In this document: one piece after another, positions 49,336-59,658 of the stretch
Position numbering within the stretch: the stretch's first letter is position 1
How the letters are laid out: every line of letters starts with the position of its first letter
Assembly (NCBI RefSeq): GCF_964355755.1
Contig: NC_092678.1
Location: 3,420,922 to 3,484,921 of the forward strand
DNA length: 64,000 nt
From: Antedon mediterranea
Lineage: Eukaryota > Echinodermata > Crinoidea > Comatulida > Antedonidae
Direction: 5' to 3'
The notes under the pieces: generated by a model
What the model saw: the letters and a program-made list of their open reading frames with translations, nothing else
What the model was told of the DNA's origin: nothing
Databases searched by the model: none
Position numbers and translations under genes: made by a program

Positions 49336-49435
49336 AAAGCTCTGTCTACACTATCAAACTTTATGTGTCAAAAAAATGTGATGTGCCATATATTGACATG
49401 ATGATGTCATATCACTACCATATTTGGGCACTGAG
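49336..49435. mobile_element. Foldback element, family CTCTGTCTACACTATC, right end lost
   Basis: AAAGCTCTGTCTACACTATC at the left and the usual core to CACTACCATATTTGGGCAC; the sequence then leaves the family consensus. It lies just downstream of the MRPL42 stop. Confidence 0.65.
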
Positions 49436-49466
49436 TACTCCATTTTAGCTGATCATTCCAAACAAA

Positions 49467-51927
49467 TCATAAATAATCTCGGTCTCTGGGTGGGTTCGGA
49501 TTCTTCAAATTCCTTCTTCGAATTCCACTGAAAATGAAATTTGTGGTTGAATTTGTGGTTGAATTTGAGGAAATGCAGATCAGTGAATTTTAAATAAACA
49601 CGTACATTAAACAATGTTTGTACTTACACTGGATACCATCTATGCTTTGTCGTATAATAAGTCTGGCTTAAATCGGAAATGCTAGGTCCTCTTTTCTCCA
49701 TTTCATAATGGTCAAATTGAAGTTTACTTTTTAGTATACTCTCAGTGCTGTGCTGTACAAATAATAAAAACAGAAATATCATTTTGATAATGAAGCCAAA
49801 GCAAAACAAAATGCCCATCAAAAAAAAAAAAAGGAATAGCAAAATCTTGATATAACTTACATGCATGTCTGGATTAACTGGGTCTTGTCGCGTTATCGGC
49901 TAAAAGATAAAAAACAAAACAAATATTGCTTTTGATATTGCCATCAAAAAGATACAAAAATGTATCTGGTTATCTATGTGGTTTAACAAATAGTAAAAAA
50001 AGAATTGAGTAAGAAAGAGTTGATAAGTTAATCTATAGTGATTGATGTACTGTATTTGAATATAACTACAATTGCAAGCCTTTTCTTTTAAGGCGAGCGA
50101 GTGCGATCACTCACCTAACACACTTCTAAACTGCCCTTGGGGAGTGCGATTTACAACACGCTTAAATTTGGTAAACTTCCACACACCAAAATACAAACAG
50201 CACACCTACAGCACCCCTAATGTATTGAGGAGTGCAATTTGTAGCACAGTTATAATATTCAAAAGACAAGGCCTGCAATTGATTATCAAACTGTTAGTAG
50301 TTGAACTTTCAACACTAGAAGCTCATAGCTAAAGGGCTTTCACACCTGTTCCGGCACGGTTCCAGTCCCGCGAATCGAACATCAATGTTTTGTTGCCAAT
50401 CGATATGCGCGTAGCCGCGTGAAAACGAAACATTGACGTTCAATTGGATTTTCCGGCGCCGGACTGGAACCGTGCCGGAACAGGTGTGAAAGCCTCTTAT
50501 GATAGTATGAGATTTTACATTCTAAAAGGTTACCTTTGTGTGTTCATACGGAAAATCGTTTGCAGGATGGTAACAAACAAACATTGAACCATCTGATGTT
50601 TCTGTCCATTGCTTACTAAAAAGAAGAAAACAAAGATGTTTTTTTAACAGAATGGAGGAGGTCATCATGACACTGGGAACATGTATAAGTACTTTTGTAG
50701 ACAAAATATGGTATACACAAATAAAAATAGTTCTTCAGGTTGAAGATGAGGGAATTGTAATACAGTTGACTTTCCCAATACCAAACTCTCTGAAAACCAA
50801 AAACCAGACTTTTCTTGAGGTGCAATTCATTTTTGCCAGTAAAAAACATTCCGAATACCAGATTTTCTAAAAAAACTAGACATATTAGGTCGGCCCAAAG
50901 GTGTCTGGTATTGAAAGAGTTGACTGTAGTAAAGTAGATAGTGATACTGTAAAGTCTTGAATGAAAGTAAAGAATTGTTTTGCTACAGAAAAAAAAATCT
51001 TTTGAACCTAAAAAAAAGTGTATAAACTATTTACTATACTATTTAAAATATCCTTGAGGTGCAGGATAACATTTCACAAAATTATATAATTAAATTCAAT
51101 TTGATTGATTGATTTGAAGGCAAGCAAAAAAATAAACAGCATCGGACCTTTTAAAACCAATGTCTCCTAAAAAAGGCAGAGTTAACATAATATATATATT
51201 TGTTTAATCAAATTACTCACCTGTGTATGGTTCCAGAGGAAAATATGCGTCGTGACATTTCATTTAAATCTAAACAAATTAAAAATTAAAAACAAGCAGT
51301 TTTATTTATAAAGGAAGATTTGATACAAGTTGGTAATGTATGCATGCTTCACTTCATATAAGTATGACAAAATTGATTGTATGTCATGATTAAAAAAATG
51401 TCATTAAATAATTTTATAATAATAATTCTAAAAAAAATAAGAATTATTTAAAAAAAGAAGAGAAGAAATTTCAACTAATATTAATAATGGGCTGAAACAT
51501 CCTGATTGGCCTCTCTAGGACTAGTTAGGCCCTAGATTATCACATATGTTAGGAGGGCTGGATTGGTAGTAGTTAGGCAAGGCTTAGCTAGCCTAGATCG
51601 ACTACTAGGCTCCACCGTGGCACTTGTCAGCCAAGCAGACGGCGAGGCCTACCTTGGCTACTACTAGAAGGTAGGCAAGTCAGCCTTGCTAGGCCTATCT
51701 TGGTCTAGTAGGCTAGGCCTAGCTAGCTAGCTAGTAGGGTTAGCTAGCTAGTAGTAGGTCTAGCTAGGCTAACTTGGTCAGCCCATACCTAAATTATTAA
51801 ATAAACCTAAACCACTTTTGATATAACGCCTCTGATAGAAATTTTAATTCAATGTGAACTTACTTTTCAGAAATATCAACTTTAATCGAGAAAAGTGCTG
51901 AAATGTGTATCTCATGGACGCAGCCAT
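49467..51927 (-). CDS. MRPL42: Mitochondrial large ribosomal subunit protein mL42
   Basis: Six exons on the minus strand: 51927-51864, 51269-51221, 50615-50534, 49899-49861, 49752-49628, 49527-49467. All join in phase to 139 residues, close to the 142 of the human protein as I recall it. Diagnostic stretches are TSDGSMFVCYHPANDFPYEH in exon 3, YTTKHRWYPVG spanning exons 5 and 6, and KNPNPPRDR before the stop; these match the conserved mL42 core and C-terminus. The N-terminus (MAASMRYTFQHFSRLK) is basic and free of acids, as in a mitochondrial targeting sequence. Known role: animal-specific component of the mitochondrial 39S ribosomal subunit. The gene is head to head with the exon at 52137, 209 bp away, suggesting a shared bidirectional promoter. 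Introns hold foldback elements at 50335 and 50755. Confidence 0.93.
50335..50494. mobile_element. 160-bp element with perfect 34-bp inverted ends
   Basis: The left end GGCTTTCACACCTGTTCCGG plus CACGGTTCCAGTCC is repeated exactly, inverted, at the right end. It lies in the MRPL42 intron between exons 3 and 4. A worn relative (CTTTCATACCTATTTCGGCA) lies at about 41330 in gene B. Perfect ends imply recent insertion. Confidence 0.85.
50755..50930. mobile_element. Inverted-repeat element, TACAGTTGACTTTCCCAATA ends, copy 1
   Basis: TACAGTTGACTTTCCCAATAC at the left and GGTATTGAAAGAGTTGACTGTA at the right, with CCAGACTTTTCTTGAGGT and GGCCCAAAGGTGTCTGGTAT inside. A related copy lies at 60310-60493. 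It lies in MRPL42 intron 2. Confidence 0.65.
51490..51785. repeat. CTAG/GGCC low-complexity tract 1
   Basis: Irregular mixtures of CTAG, AGGC and GCCT words in MRPL42 intron 1. There is no clean period and no coding signal. Confidence 0.7.
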
Positions 51928-52136
51928 GTTGTTTTTATGTCGCCCTCTATATAACGTAAAAAAGTAAACATTTCTGAGGAATATTTGGTGGTACATATTA
52001 CGTACCCAAAATATACCTCTTATATTTGGTGCAGACGATTGCGATGACGTCGTACGTAGGCCTACGACGTCGAACGAAAAAAAGGCTAGGCTAGGCAAGG
52101 TTTTTAATTACGTTTAATTAACTAACTAACTAACCA
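51928..52136. promoter_or_regulatory. Candidate bidirectional promoter between MRPL42 and the 52137 exon
   Basis: The 209 bp between two opposed start codons holds TGACGTC (52045-52051, a CRE/ATF-type site) and an imperfect palindrome around GACGTCGTACGTAGGCCTAC. No TATA box suits either gene. Sharing of one promoter is inferred from spacing and orientation. Confidence 0.45.
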
Positions 52137-52175
52137 ATGATTGGTTCTGAAGTGCTGGATTGGGACTCTATGAAG
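52137..52175 (+). CDS. First coding exon of a gene divergent from MRPL42 (candidate)
   Basis: ATG at 52137 opens MIGSEVLDWDSMK and ends phase 0 at a GTATGA donor. SEVL-x-WD recalls the start of the SAM domain of SLP-76 (LCP2), an SH2 adapter. The next gene on this strand encodes an SH2 adapter with a possible phase 0 acceptor at 59655, so this may be its 5' exon across a ~7.5-kb intron. The match is only six residues. If the link is wrong, it is an isolated exon or chance. Confidence 0.35.
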
Positions 52176-52214
52176 GTATGAACTTCATATATCTTTCAGA
52201 TGAAGAGAATGTAA

Positions 52215-52410
52215 TATAAAAAAAGGCCTCTAGGCCTAGGCCTAGGCTAGCTAGGCCCTACTAGTACTATGCTAGTAGGCCTAGCCGCCTAGCCTTAGTT
52301 AGGTAGCCAGGCTAGCCTAGGCATATAGGCCTAGGCCTACTAGCCTAGAGGCCTAGCCTAGCTAGAGGCTAGGCTACTAGGCCTAGGGCCTAGGCTGCTA
52401 AATAAAGAAA
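52215..52410. repeat. CTAG/GGCC low-complexity tract 2
   Basis: Near-palindromic words of GGCCTAGGCCTAG type, denser than tract 1. Such sequence self-pairs readily and is prone to misassembly. Confidence 0.7.
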
Positions 52411-52860
52411 GGTTTCTCTAGTTCTGCAGTCTCCAGCAGAGCCAGGGCCGGGAGAGTCGTGCTGCTGCATGCAGACAGAGGGCCAGCAATGACAATGTAA
52501 GCGGTTGTTGTGCAGATGGATCGATGGTGTAGCTAGGCCTAGGCGTAGTAGAGGCGGGTGGGGGCAGGCGGGGTAATTGGCATATGACCGTTTCGGCCAC
52601 ATACAGTTTCGGCCACAACATATTTCTATGGCGCGCCATTCACGCATATATATTAGACCGTGCTATTGTTTTTGATATTATTAGTTATCGCATCGCATGA
52701 GCGATTTCAAACGTGACTTAATAATAATATTAAAAAAAAACTTTTTTGTTTTTTAGTTTAAGGCTAGGCCTAGGATAGGCCTAAATAGTAGGGTAGGCCT
52801 AGCTAGTCCCTAGAGCTAGTAGAGGGCTAATTAAGTTTAATTTATGGTAGGCCTATATAG

Positions 52861-53532
52861 CCGTACTGACGCGGGTATAAGCCCATACTCGGGTATAAGC
52901 CCACCCCCAACTTTCGACTAATTTTCATGAAAAATGAGGCACTCGGGTATAAGCCCACCCATTAATTCGAAGATCTACAGTGTGTGTCGTAATACATTAT
53001 TTTGTATTTGGCGACGTCCATACACCGAATACACCTACCTTTGATCATAACCAAGCTAGGCTAATATACGCTAGGCCATATGAGGCCTAGCGGTCCTGTT
53101 TTGTTTACACTCCATCGCGGTCGAAGATCGCTTCACACACGACGCTACAAGTCGCCAAAACGGAAAACCACTATTTGGTATCGGCTGCCATAAACAAGCT
53201 TATTAAATTTCTTTGGTACATTTCTATTTAACGAACATTGTATACTTGCTTTTCTGCTTGATAAATTCTTATTAAATTGATGTTTAAAATAAGATATTTT
53301 ACGATAAATTACACGAACTATAAACTTAATTTTCCGACACTCTACACCTCGTGTATTTAGAGGCAACGTCGTACACGTGAGGGCGCTCGCTCGCATGGTG
53401 GATCTGAATACACAGTGTACATGTGCTGTTTTTGACGATCTGCATTTTTGGATCCTCGGGTATAAGCCCACCCCCCAAACTTGACGTGATTTCATGTTCG
53501 AGGGGGGTGGGCTTATACCCGCGTCAGTACGG
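52861..53532. mobile_element. 672-bp element with CCGTACTGACGCGGGTATAA ends
   Basis: Inverted ends of about 25 bp (CCGTACTGACGCGGGTATAA then GCCCA). TCGGGTATAAGCCCACCC also recurs as a subterminal repeat near 52889, 52942 and 53457. TAG flanks both ends and may be a 3-bp target duplication. The minus-strand reading frame of 136 codons within it has no recognisable domain. Confidence 0.7.
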
Positions 53533-54212
53533 TAGATAAAAGTCTGGGGAAACACTCATTTAACATTTGAATCAAAGACTTTTAATTCATAAAATGTTTG
53601 TTCGATGTGCTACTTTTTTCTGATTTTGCATCACCTTCTGCGCCTCTGTGTGCAAGCAAATTAATATTTTAGATGTTTATAAGTTATATGAATTATGTAT
53701 GTATTAAAATTTGTTTCTGATTTTTTTATCGTAGATTACCACATATCATAAACTCAACTAATGCTTCCTCAGTTTTGTTTCTCACTTGCCCATAAAAATA
53801 TTAATATTATCAAGGCTCAAAACTATGGAATAATTTACCGTATGATTTAAGAATGATCTCATAAAAAAAAAATTAAGCAATTTTTTTTGTTAAGCAATAT
53901 TTACTTTCCAAATATTAATTATTTTTACTATTCATCAGTTCTATTACTACACAGTGATTATGATATTTTTATTTATTTTTTATTTTAAATGTGTTTTAAT
54001 TATTATTTAATTTGTATTACTATTAATGTAAATTTCTATATTCATTTTTAACTATAAATAATTACTTCATTTAAAAGGCCAAATTCAGATAAGCGAAAGC
54101 TTTGTTATTGGTCTTTTTGTCAAATAAGTTGAGCAATGTAATTATTCTTATAATTATTATATACCGGTATTATTATTTTGACAATAAAGAGATTGTATAA
54201 AATTAATAAAAC
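53533..54212. other. AT-rich intergenic DNA without a recognisable gene
   Basis: Long A and T runs and no reading frame of note on either strand. No RNA gene, hairpin element or splice-consistent exon series was seen. Confidence 0.4.
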
Positions 54213-55160
54213 TTAAATTAAAAGGTTAGGAAAGCAATGGCCTAAAATAATTGCCTCTTGTTCATCCTTTTTCTTTTCATTCCATGTTTTTGATGGTCTG
54301 CCTCCTCTTCTTTTTTTTTCATTCCATGTTTTTGATGATCTGCCACCTCCTTCTTTTCTTTTCATTCCATGTTTTTGATGGTCTGCCTCCTCTTCTTTTC
54401 TTTTCATTCTATGTTTTTGATGGTCTGCCTCCTCTTCTTTTCTTTTCATTCCATGTTTTTCATGGTCTGCCTCCTCTTCTTTTCTTTTCATTCCATGTTT
54501 TTCATGGTCTGCCTCCTCTTCTTTTCTTTTCATTCCATGTTTTTGATGGTCTGCCTCCTCTTCTTTTCTTTTCATTCCATGTTTTTGATGGTCTGCCTCC
54601 TCTTCTTTTCTTTTCATTCCATGTTTTTGATGGTCTGCCTTCTCTTCTTTTATTTTCATTCCATGTTTTTCATGGTCTGCCTCCTCTTCTTTTCTTTTCA
54701 TTCCATGTTTTTCATGGTCTGCCTCCTCTTCTTTTCTTTTCATTCCATGTTTTTGATGGTCTGCCTCCTCTTCTTTTCTTTTCATTCCAAGTTTTTCATG
54801 GTCTGCCTCCTCTTCTTTTCTTTTCATTCTATGTTTTTGATAGTTTGCCTCTTGTTCATCCCTTTTCTTTTCATTCCATGTTTTTCATCGTCTGCCTCCT
54901 CTTCATCCCTTTTCTTTTCATTCAATGTGTTTCATAGTCTGCTAGGCCCCTTCATTCCTTTTCTTGTCATTCCATCTTTTTCATGGTCTGCCTCTCCTTG
55001 TTCATTCCTTTTTTTTTCATTCCATGTTTTTCATGGTCTGCCAACCTCTTCTACATTCCTTTTCCTTTCATTCCATATTTTTCATGGTCTGCCTCTCCTT
55101 TGTCCATTTTCTTTTCATTCCAAGTTTGTTATGGCCTGCCTCTTCTTCGTCCCTTTTTCA
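54213..55160. repeat. 42-bp minisatellite, open in several frames
   Basis: From 54213 to about 54850, some 14 units of 42 bp with core TTTTCATTCCATGTTTTTGA and TGGTCTGCCTCCTCTTC; to 55160 the units become longer and more degenerate. Because 42 is divisible by three and the unit lacks stops in several frames, long open frames arise on both strands. The minus-strand frame (204 codons) repeats MKRKEEEADH(E/Q)KHG. There is no splice-consistent partner exon and no other support for translation. Confidence 0.85.
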
Positions 55161-55886
55161 GATTCCAGAGACAGATAATTATCAATGATTTTATGCAAAT
55201 GTATTTGGAAATATCCCACAAGAGGAAAAATAATGCATTTTGTCATAAAGATATAGGCAACCTATATCATAGTTCCTTGACCTTTATTTAGTTAGACATG
55301 TGGTTTGTTTGTTTTAGGCATGTGTCTTCCCCTTCTTAGGGATATTCCACACTTGCACTCAGTATTTTTTATTTAACCAAGTCAATTTCCTATTTTTCGC
55401 TGTTTAATCCATATAATTATAACTCACAAATTTATTTTGTGCCACTGAAATTATATGATGGTTATGGTTATTACAGTATTAATAATTTGGTTTTTATTTT
55501 AAACATGTTTGTTTTATAGTATAGCCACACCTAGAATTTATATGCATGATTATTATTCAGGATATAAACAATTTCCAGTGTTTACCATTAATTCTGACCA
55601 ACTAATTAGACTTATTTGTTATTTAATTTGTATGTGTACTACCGATGTTTTGCAACTTACAACTTAGAACATAAATGCAACAATACCACACCCACTCCAT
55701 CAATTAATGATCAGAAACAAATAAATGAAAAAGTATCCAGAAAAGATTGGTTGGCTATATTTTTCATTTAAATTTGCTGACAAAGTGTCATGTATTGTAA
55801 CTTTACGTTTATACTAGTACTTCATAGTATTTGATTTTATGAAATTTATTTGATAGCATGATTATAATTTTTGTTGGTTTTATTTG

Positions 55887-56226
55887 CATGTATTGTCCCC
55901 CAAAAACATGAAAAATTAAGATTTTAATTAAATCAGACTTTGAATAGGTTATTTTGTAGTTTTAATAAAGTTTTTAAAGTTAAATAATATAATGTTTTTT
56001 CATATAAAATGACAAATAAATGGTCAAATTCAACCAAAAACCTTTTGACTGGCAGCCAATTTGACTATTTTTTTGCTTCAAATTTCAGTTAAAATTAAAT
56101 ACAGTAATTTTTTTTGGGATTTAATTTTTGTTCAAAGTGGATAACTAAATCATGACATTAAAATGGCATATTCAACAACAAAAATGTAAACAAATATTTT
56201 TTCGGGGGACAATACATCTTTAATTA
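55887..56226. repeat. Dispersed repeat with AAGATGTAKTGTCCCC ends, copy 2
   Basis: TGTATTGTCCCCCAAAAACATG at the left and CGGGGGACAATACATCTTTA at the right are inverted copies. The inside aligns with the plexin-intron repeat at 20931-21266. Confidence 0.65.
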
Positions 56227-56464
56227 TTTATTTTGAATGGTATTTAAAACAGGAAGTATATTGGGTAAAATTATAAAATACAGTACAGTTGACTATTTGA
56301 GTAGGTGGAATAAAGAAATCCAAGTGTTGGTATGAATGCATTGTGTTTGGTTACTAAAGGAAGTAATTGTCTACAAATTGATAGTTCATCATGTCACGTT
56401 TAATAATATTAATATTACAGTATATAACAATTTAATGTAAGTTTTCAAGTTTTTTTTATTACAC

Positions 56465-56700
56465 GACAGAGCGTAGCGATTCTATGGAAACGCTAGAATT
56501 TATCGGGGATCTAGTACGCGAGCGCTAAATATTCTTTGGTACGCGTATACAATTCATCGCCGACAAAATCGGCAAAGTTGAACATGGTTGAACTTTGCCG
56601 ATTTGACTGTGATGCCATCCCGATTGCGTCGGCGACATCTGCGCGTGTAGCGATTTTAATGGAAACGCTGTATCGATTTTAATGGAAACCAGGCTTTAAA
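56465..56700. mobile_element. Hairpin-rich GC island, probable foldback element
   Basis: In an AT-rich setting this block has GTAGCGATT-x-TATGGAAACGCT near both ends and a central hairpin (ATCGGCAAAGTT / AACTTTGCCGAT). No coding potential. Borders are approximate. Confidence 0.45.
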
Positions 56701-57489
56701 ACGGCAATAGTACATTGATGATACTATATCTCTTGTATGTTACATACGGTAGGTATATTTTTTGCTACCTGCATTTCTCTCTCATATTATAACTGTTCTG
56801 AACGCATGCTAATACAGTGTACTAATGTCATTCATTAATTTTCACCAAGGAAGAAATCCACCATAACTAGATTTAAAGCTCAGGTACAAGCATGAATTTT
56901 AAATATAATATTTGGTTAATTGTACATAAATCAAATATTTGTAACAGAAATCAAGACGAAAAAACATGAATTTTCCTTAATATGGTCAAATACAAAATTT
57001 GGCAAAATTCTTCCATAAAAACCAGGAAGACTTTTTTTCAGTAGTTAGGTAGTAAACCTAATGTAATAACATGTCTGGTGACTCCCTAGAAGGTGAAAAA
57101 AGATGGTGGATATACAGTGGATAATTTTTGCTATAGCATGAAAATAAAAATCTGAAGTTGAATAAAAATACCAGAAATGTAATATTCAAGTTATATTACC
57201 TATATTTAGTCATCTGACAACATTTTTTACCACACTGTTTATTTTTCATAGCTTTTTAAAATTCTTCTCTATTTACACAATTTGTGTACAAAAGAATAGA
57301 GATTTTACTGTGTAATTTAAACTATCCCCCCACTGATAAGAAAGTGCTTATTTTCAACAAGCTTGTGTAACACAAATTAAATGCCAAAAATCATGAAACA
57401 TATGGGAAACTATAGATCGATAATTATTGGAATGTATGATCAATAGAAATTTTTTGCCCGCACCTGGCCTTTAAAAGGACACTTGCTTT

Positions 57490-57695
57490 AACCATGGAGC
57501 TATAAAATTGAATTATAATTAGCTAATTATATCTCAACCGTAGTAGTCGTAGCAAATAACGATTATTTTATTTACCTGATGTTTCTATTACTATTACGGT
57601 TGAGATATAATTCACTATTATAATTTATTTCCAATACCAACCGAATGAATCTTTTTAATGAGCTATAAAATTAGTTTAATTTTATAGCTCCAATG
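57490..57695. mobile_element. Double inverted-repeat element in AT-rich intergenic DNA
   Basis: The outer pair is GGAGCTATAAAATT (57496) and AATTTTATAGCTCC (to 57691). The inner pair is ATTATATCTCAACCGTA and TACGGTTGAGATATAAT. It is probably a foldback element. Confidence 0.6.
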
Positions 57696-57699
57696 CTTT

Positions 57700-59655
57700 A
57701 ACGCTTTTTTTTTCTCAACCTAACCTGAGATTATAAAGCTTAAGTTTTTAGGGGATAAAGCACAATCGTATTTAATATCCTGGTCATGTACTGACATTGT
57801 TGTGTTATGAGTACTATACAACTACAATATATCAGTTTATCTAAAATTTCTTATTTTACTAATTCTTAATTTTGTTTTGTGAGGATCTGATTGAGACAAG
57901 TTTTTTACTTTTAAACCAGATCCTAACCAAAATAAGGAGAAAATATTATGTTAAAATGTATGTTTTAAATAAAATATGTACTATTTTGGTTGAATAAATA
58001 TAACGAAACGAAAAAAACAATTTTTTGATTGTTATAGCACATGATAAAGTTCATCATCAGCATACAACCAACTTGATACTAATATAAATGTAATGTCAAA
58101 CAAGTTTGTAACTTTTTAAACATACTGTATTTCACATTTTTTAAAGATACAGTAGTCACATTATATAACATGCAGTACAACATCTTCTCAGATCCAGTTT
58201 TCTATACTTTTATGACATCATTTTTTTCTAAATGTTCAGTCACGTATTTGGTCTGAGGTTATTACTACGTCAGTTAGAAAATGTGTTCGTTCGCTCGGTC
58301 AGAATATGTGTTCTGTGGCTAATGTGGCAATACTCTAATTTCGTCCTTCATTAAAATGTATACATTTCCTATGTCATTATCAGTCGGATATCTACTAGAC
58401 TTTTTCCATATAAGGGAAGACTTCTTCCATATAAGGGGAGACTTCTTCCATATAAAGTAATACTTGCTAGGTTAAAAAATCTCAATGTTTCACCGATTGT
58501 TAACTTTACATTTATCTCATAAAATCTGATTACAATTGTAATCTTGATTGATAAAACCACTGCAGTAGTCTAAGAGTCAAGGAAAAAATATATGGCAAGG
58601 TGGTGGTGAATTAACATTATAGAACACTCAGTGTTTGAAGCAGCTTGTTTGTCAAAAGCGCTTTGATAATAACAGTGAAAAAATTTAGTACAACAATAAG
58701 CAAATGTTTTCTTTGCCTATCACTTTAAATGGGAACTGTGACACTAGAAATAATGTAAAATTGGCAGGCAGCCAGTAAACAATAGGAACCTACTATAGGA
58801 GAATTGGACCATGAAAGAGAGAATATATATTATCACATTGGTGCAATCCTCCTCCTCCCACCAAAACCCATCCACACGCCTGACAAATCTGGAATTGTTT
58901 TCCTCAATATTATAATTAATAAATATCTAATTTTGATCAACCTGACAAACATATTAGACTAGCTTTCTGGTATTGAGGGAGTTTACTCTGTATACATTTC
59001 GTTTTTACATCCCTAAGGCCCTTTCTGCCCCTTGTATTGTGGATTTGCAGCTGTACAGTAATTAGCCTTAATTGTAATTAAATTATTTTATTTATTGTAG
59101 AGATTACAAAACTTTAAGATCTAGCAGATTCTTCAATATTAATACAATTTAAACAAAACACTTAGACTATTTATTTAAAAGTAATGTCATAAGATGAGGT
59201 AATTGTACTGATAAAATTTTATTAAACTTTTCCTGTACAAATAAAGCATTAAATTGTTTAATTTTTTCACCTTTTGCCTTCTAACAGGATGTTAAACTAC
59301 CATGCTACATCACATCAAGTCTGTTTGTGATTGGTTGAATTGTGAAGTTTACTCATTGATGCGCGACTCTAATTTATGAACTTTGAGCATTAAATGCTGT
59401 GCAGAATGTATTTTTGTTTGACAATACTTTGAAAATACTGCTATATTTGGTTTACCGGTTTGATATGCATTTGTAAGACGTGATTTGAGATACTGTACAT
59501 ACTGCAACCAGAATACATTGTCGCTATTGTGTGAACAATTTTGAGCGATTTTTATTTCACATGGCTGACAACTTTTAAATTTGCACGGGTTCCTGCATCC
59601 AAGTGTTCTCATCGAAATACTATCTGTTTCTTTCGCATGATAAATAACACTAAAG
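57700..59655. other. Intergenic or intronic DNA without a supported gene
   Basis: No splice-consistent exon was found. Partial matches to dispersed repeats occur, such as TTCTGGTATTGAGGGAGTTTACTCTGTA at 58967. A short direct repeat, CTTCCATATAAGGGGAGA, lies at 58400-58455. If the 52137 exon belongs to the SH2 gene, all this is intron. Confidence 0.35.
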
Positions 59656-59658
59656 GTA

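Noticed and set aside
52416-52494. GC-rich open block between TTTCTCTAG and GTAAGC as a second exon of the 52137 gene
   Set aside because: It is open in phase 0 but has no recognisable sequence, lies beside low-complexity DNA, and several AG sites compete. It is left as a possibility needing transcript data.
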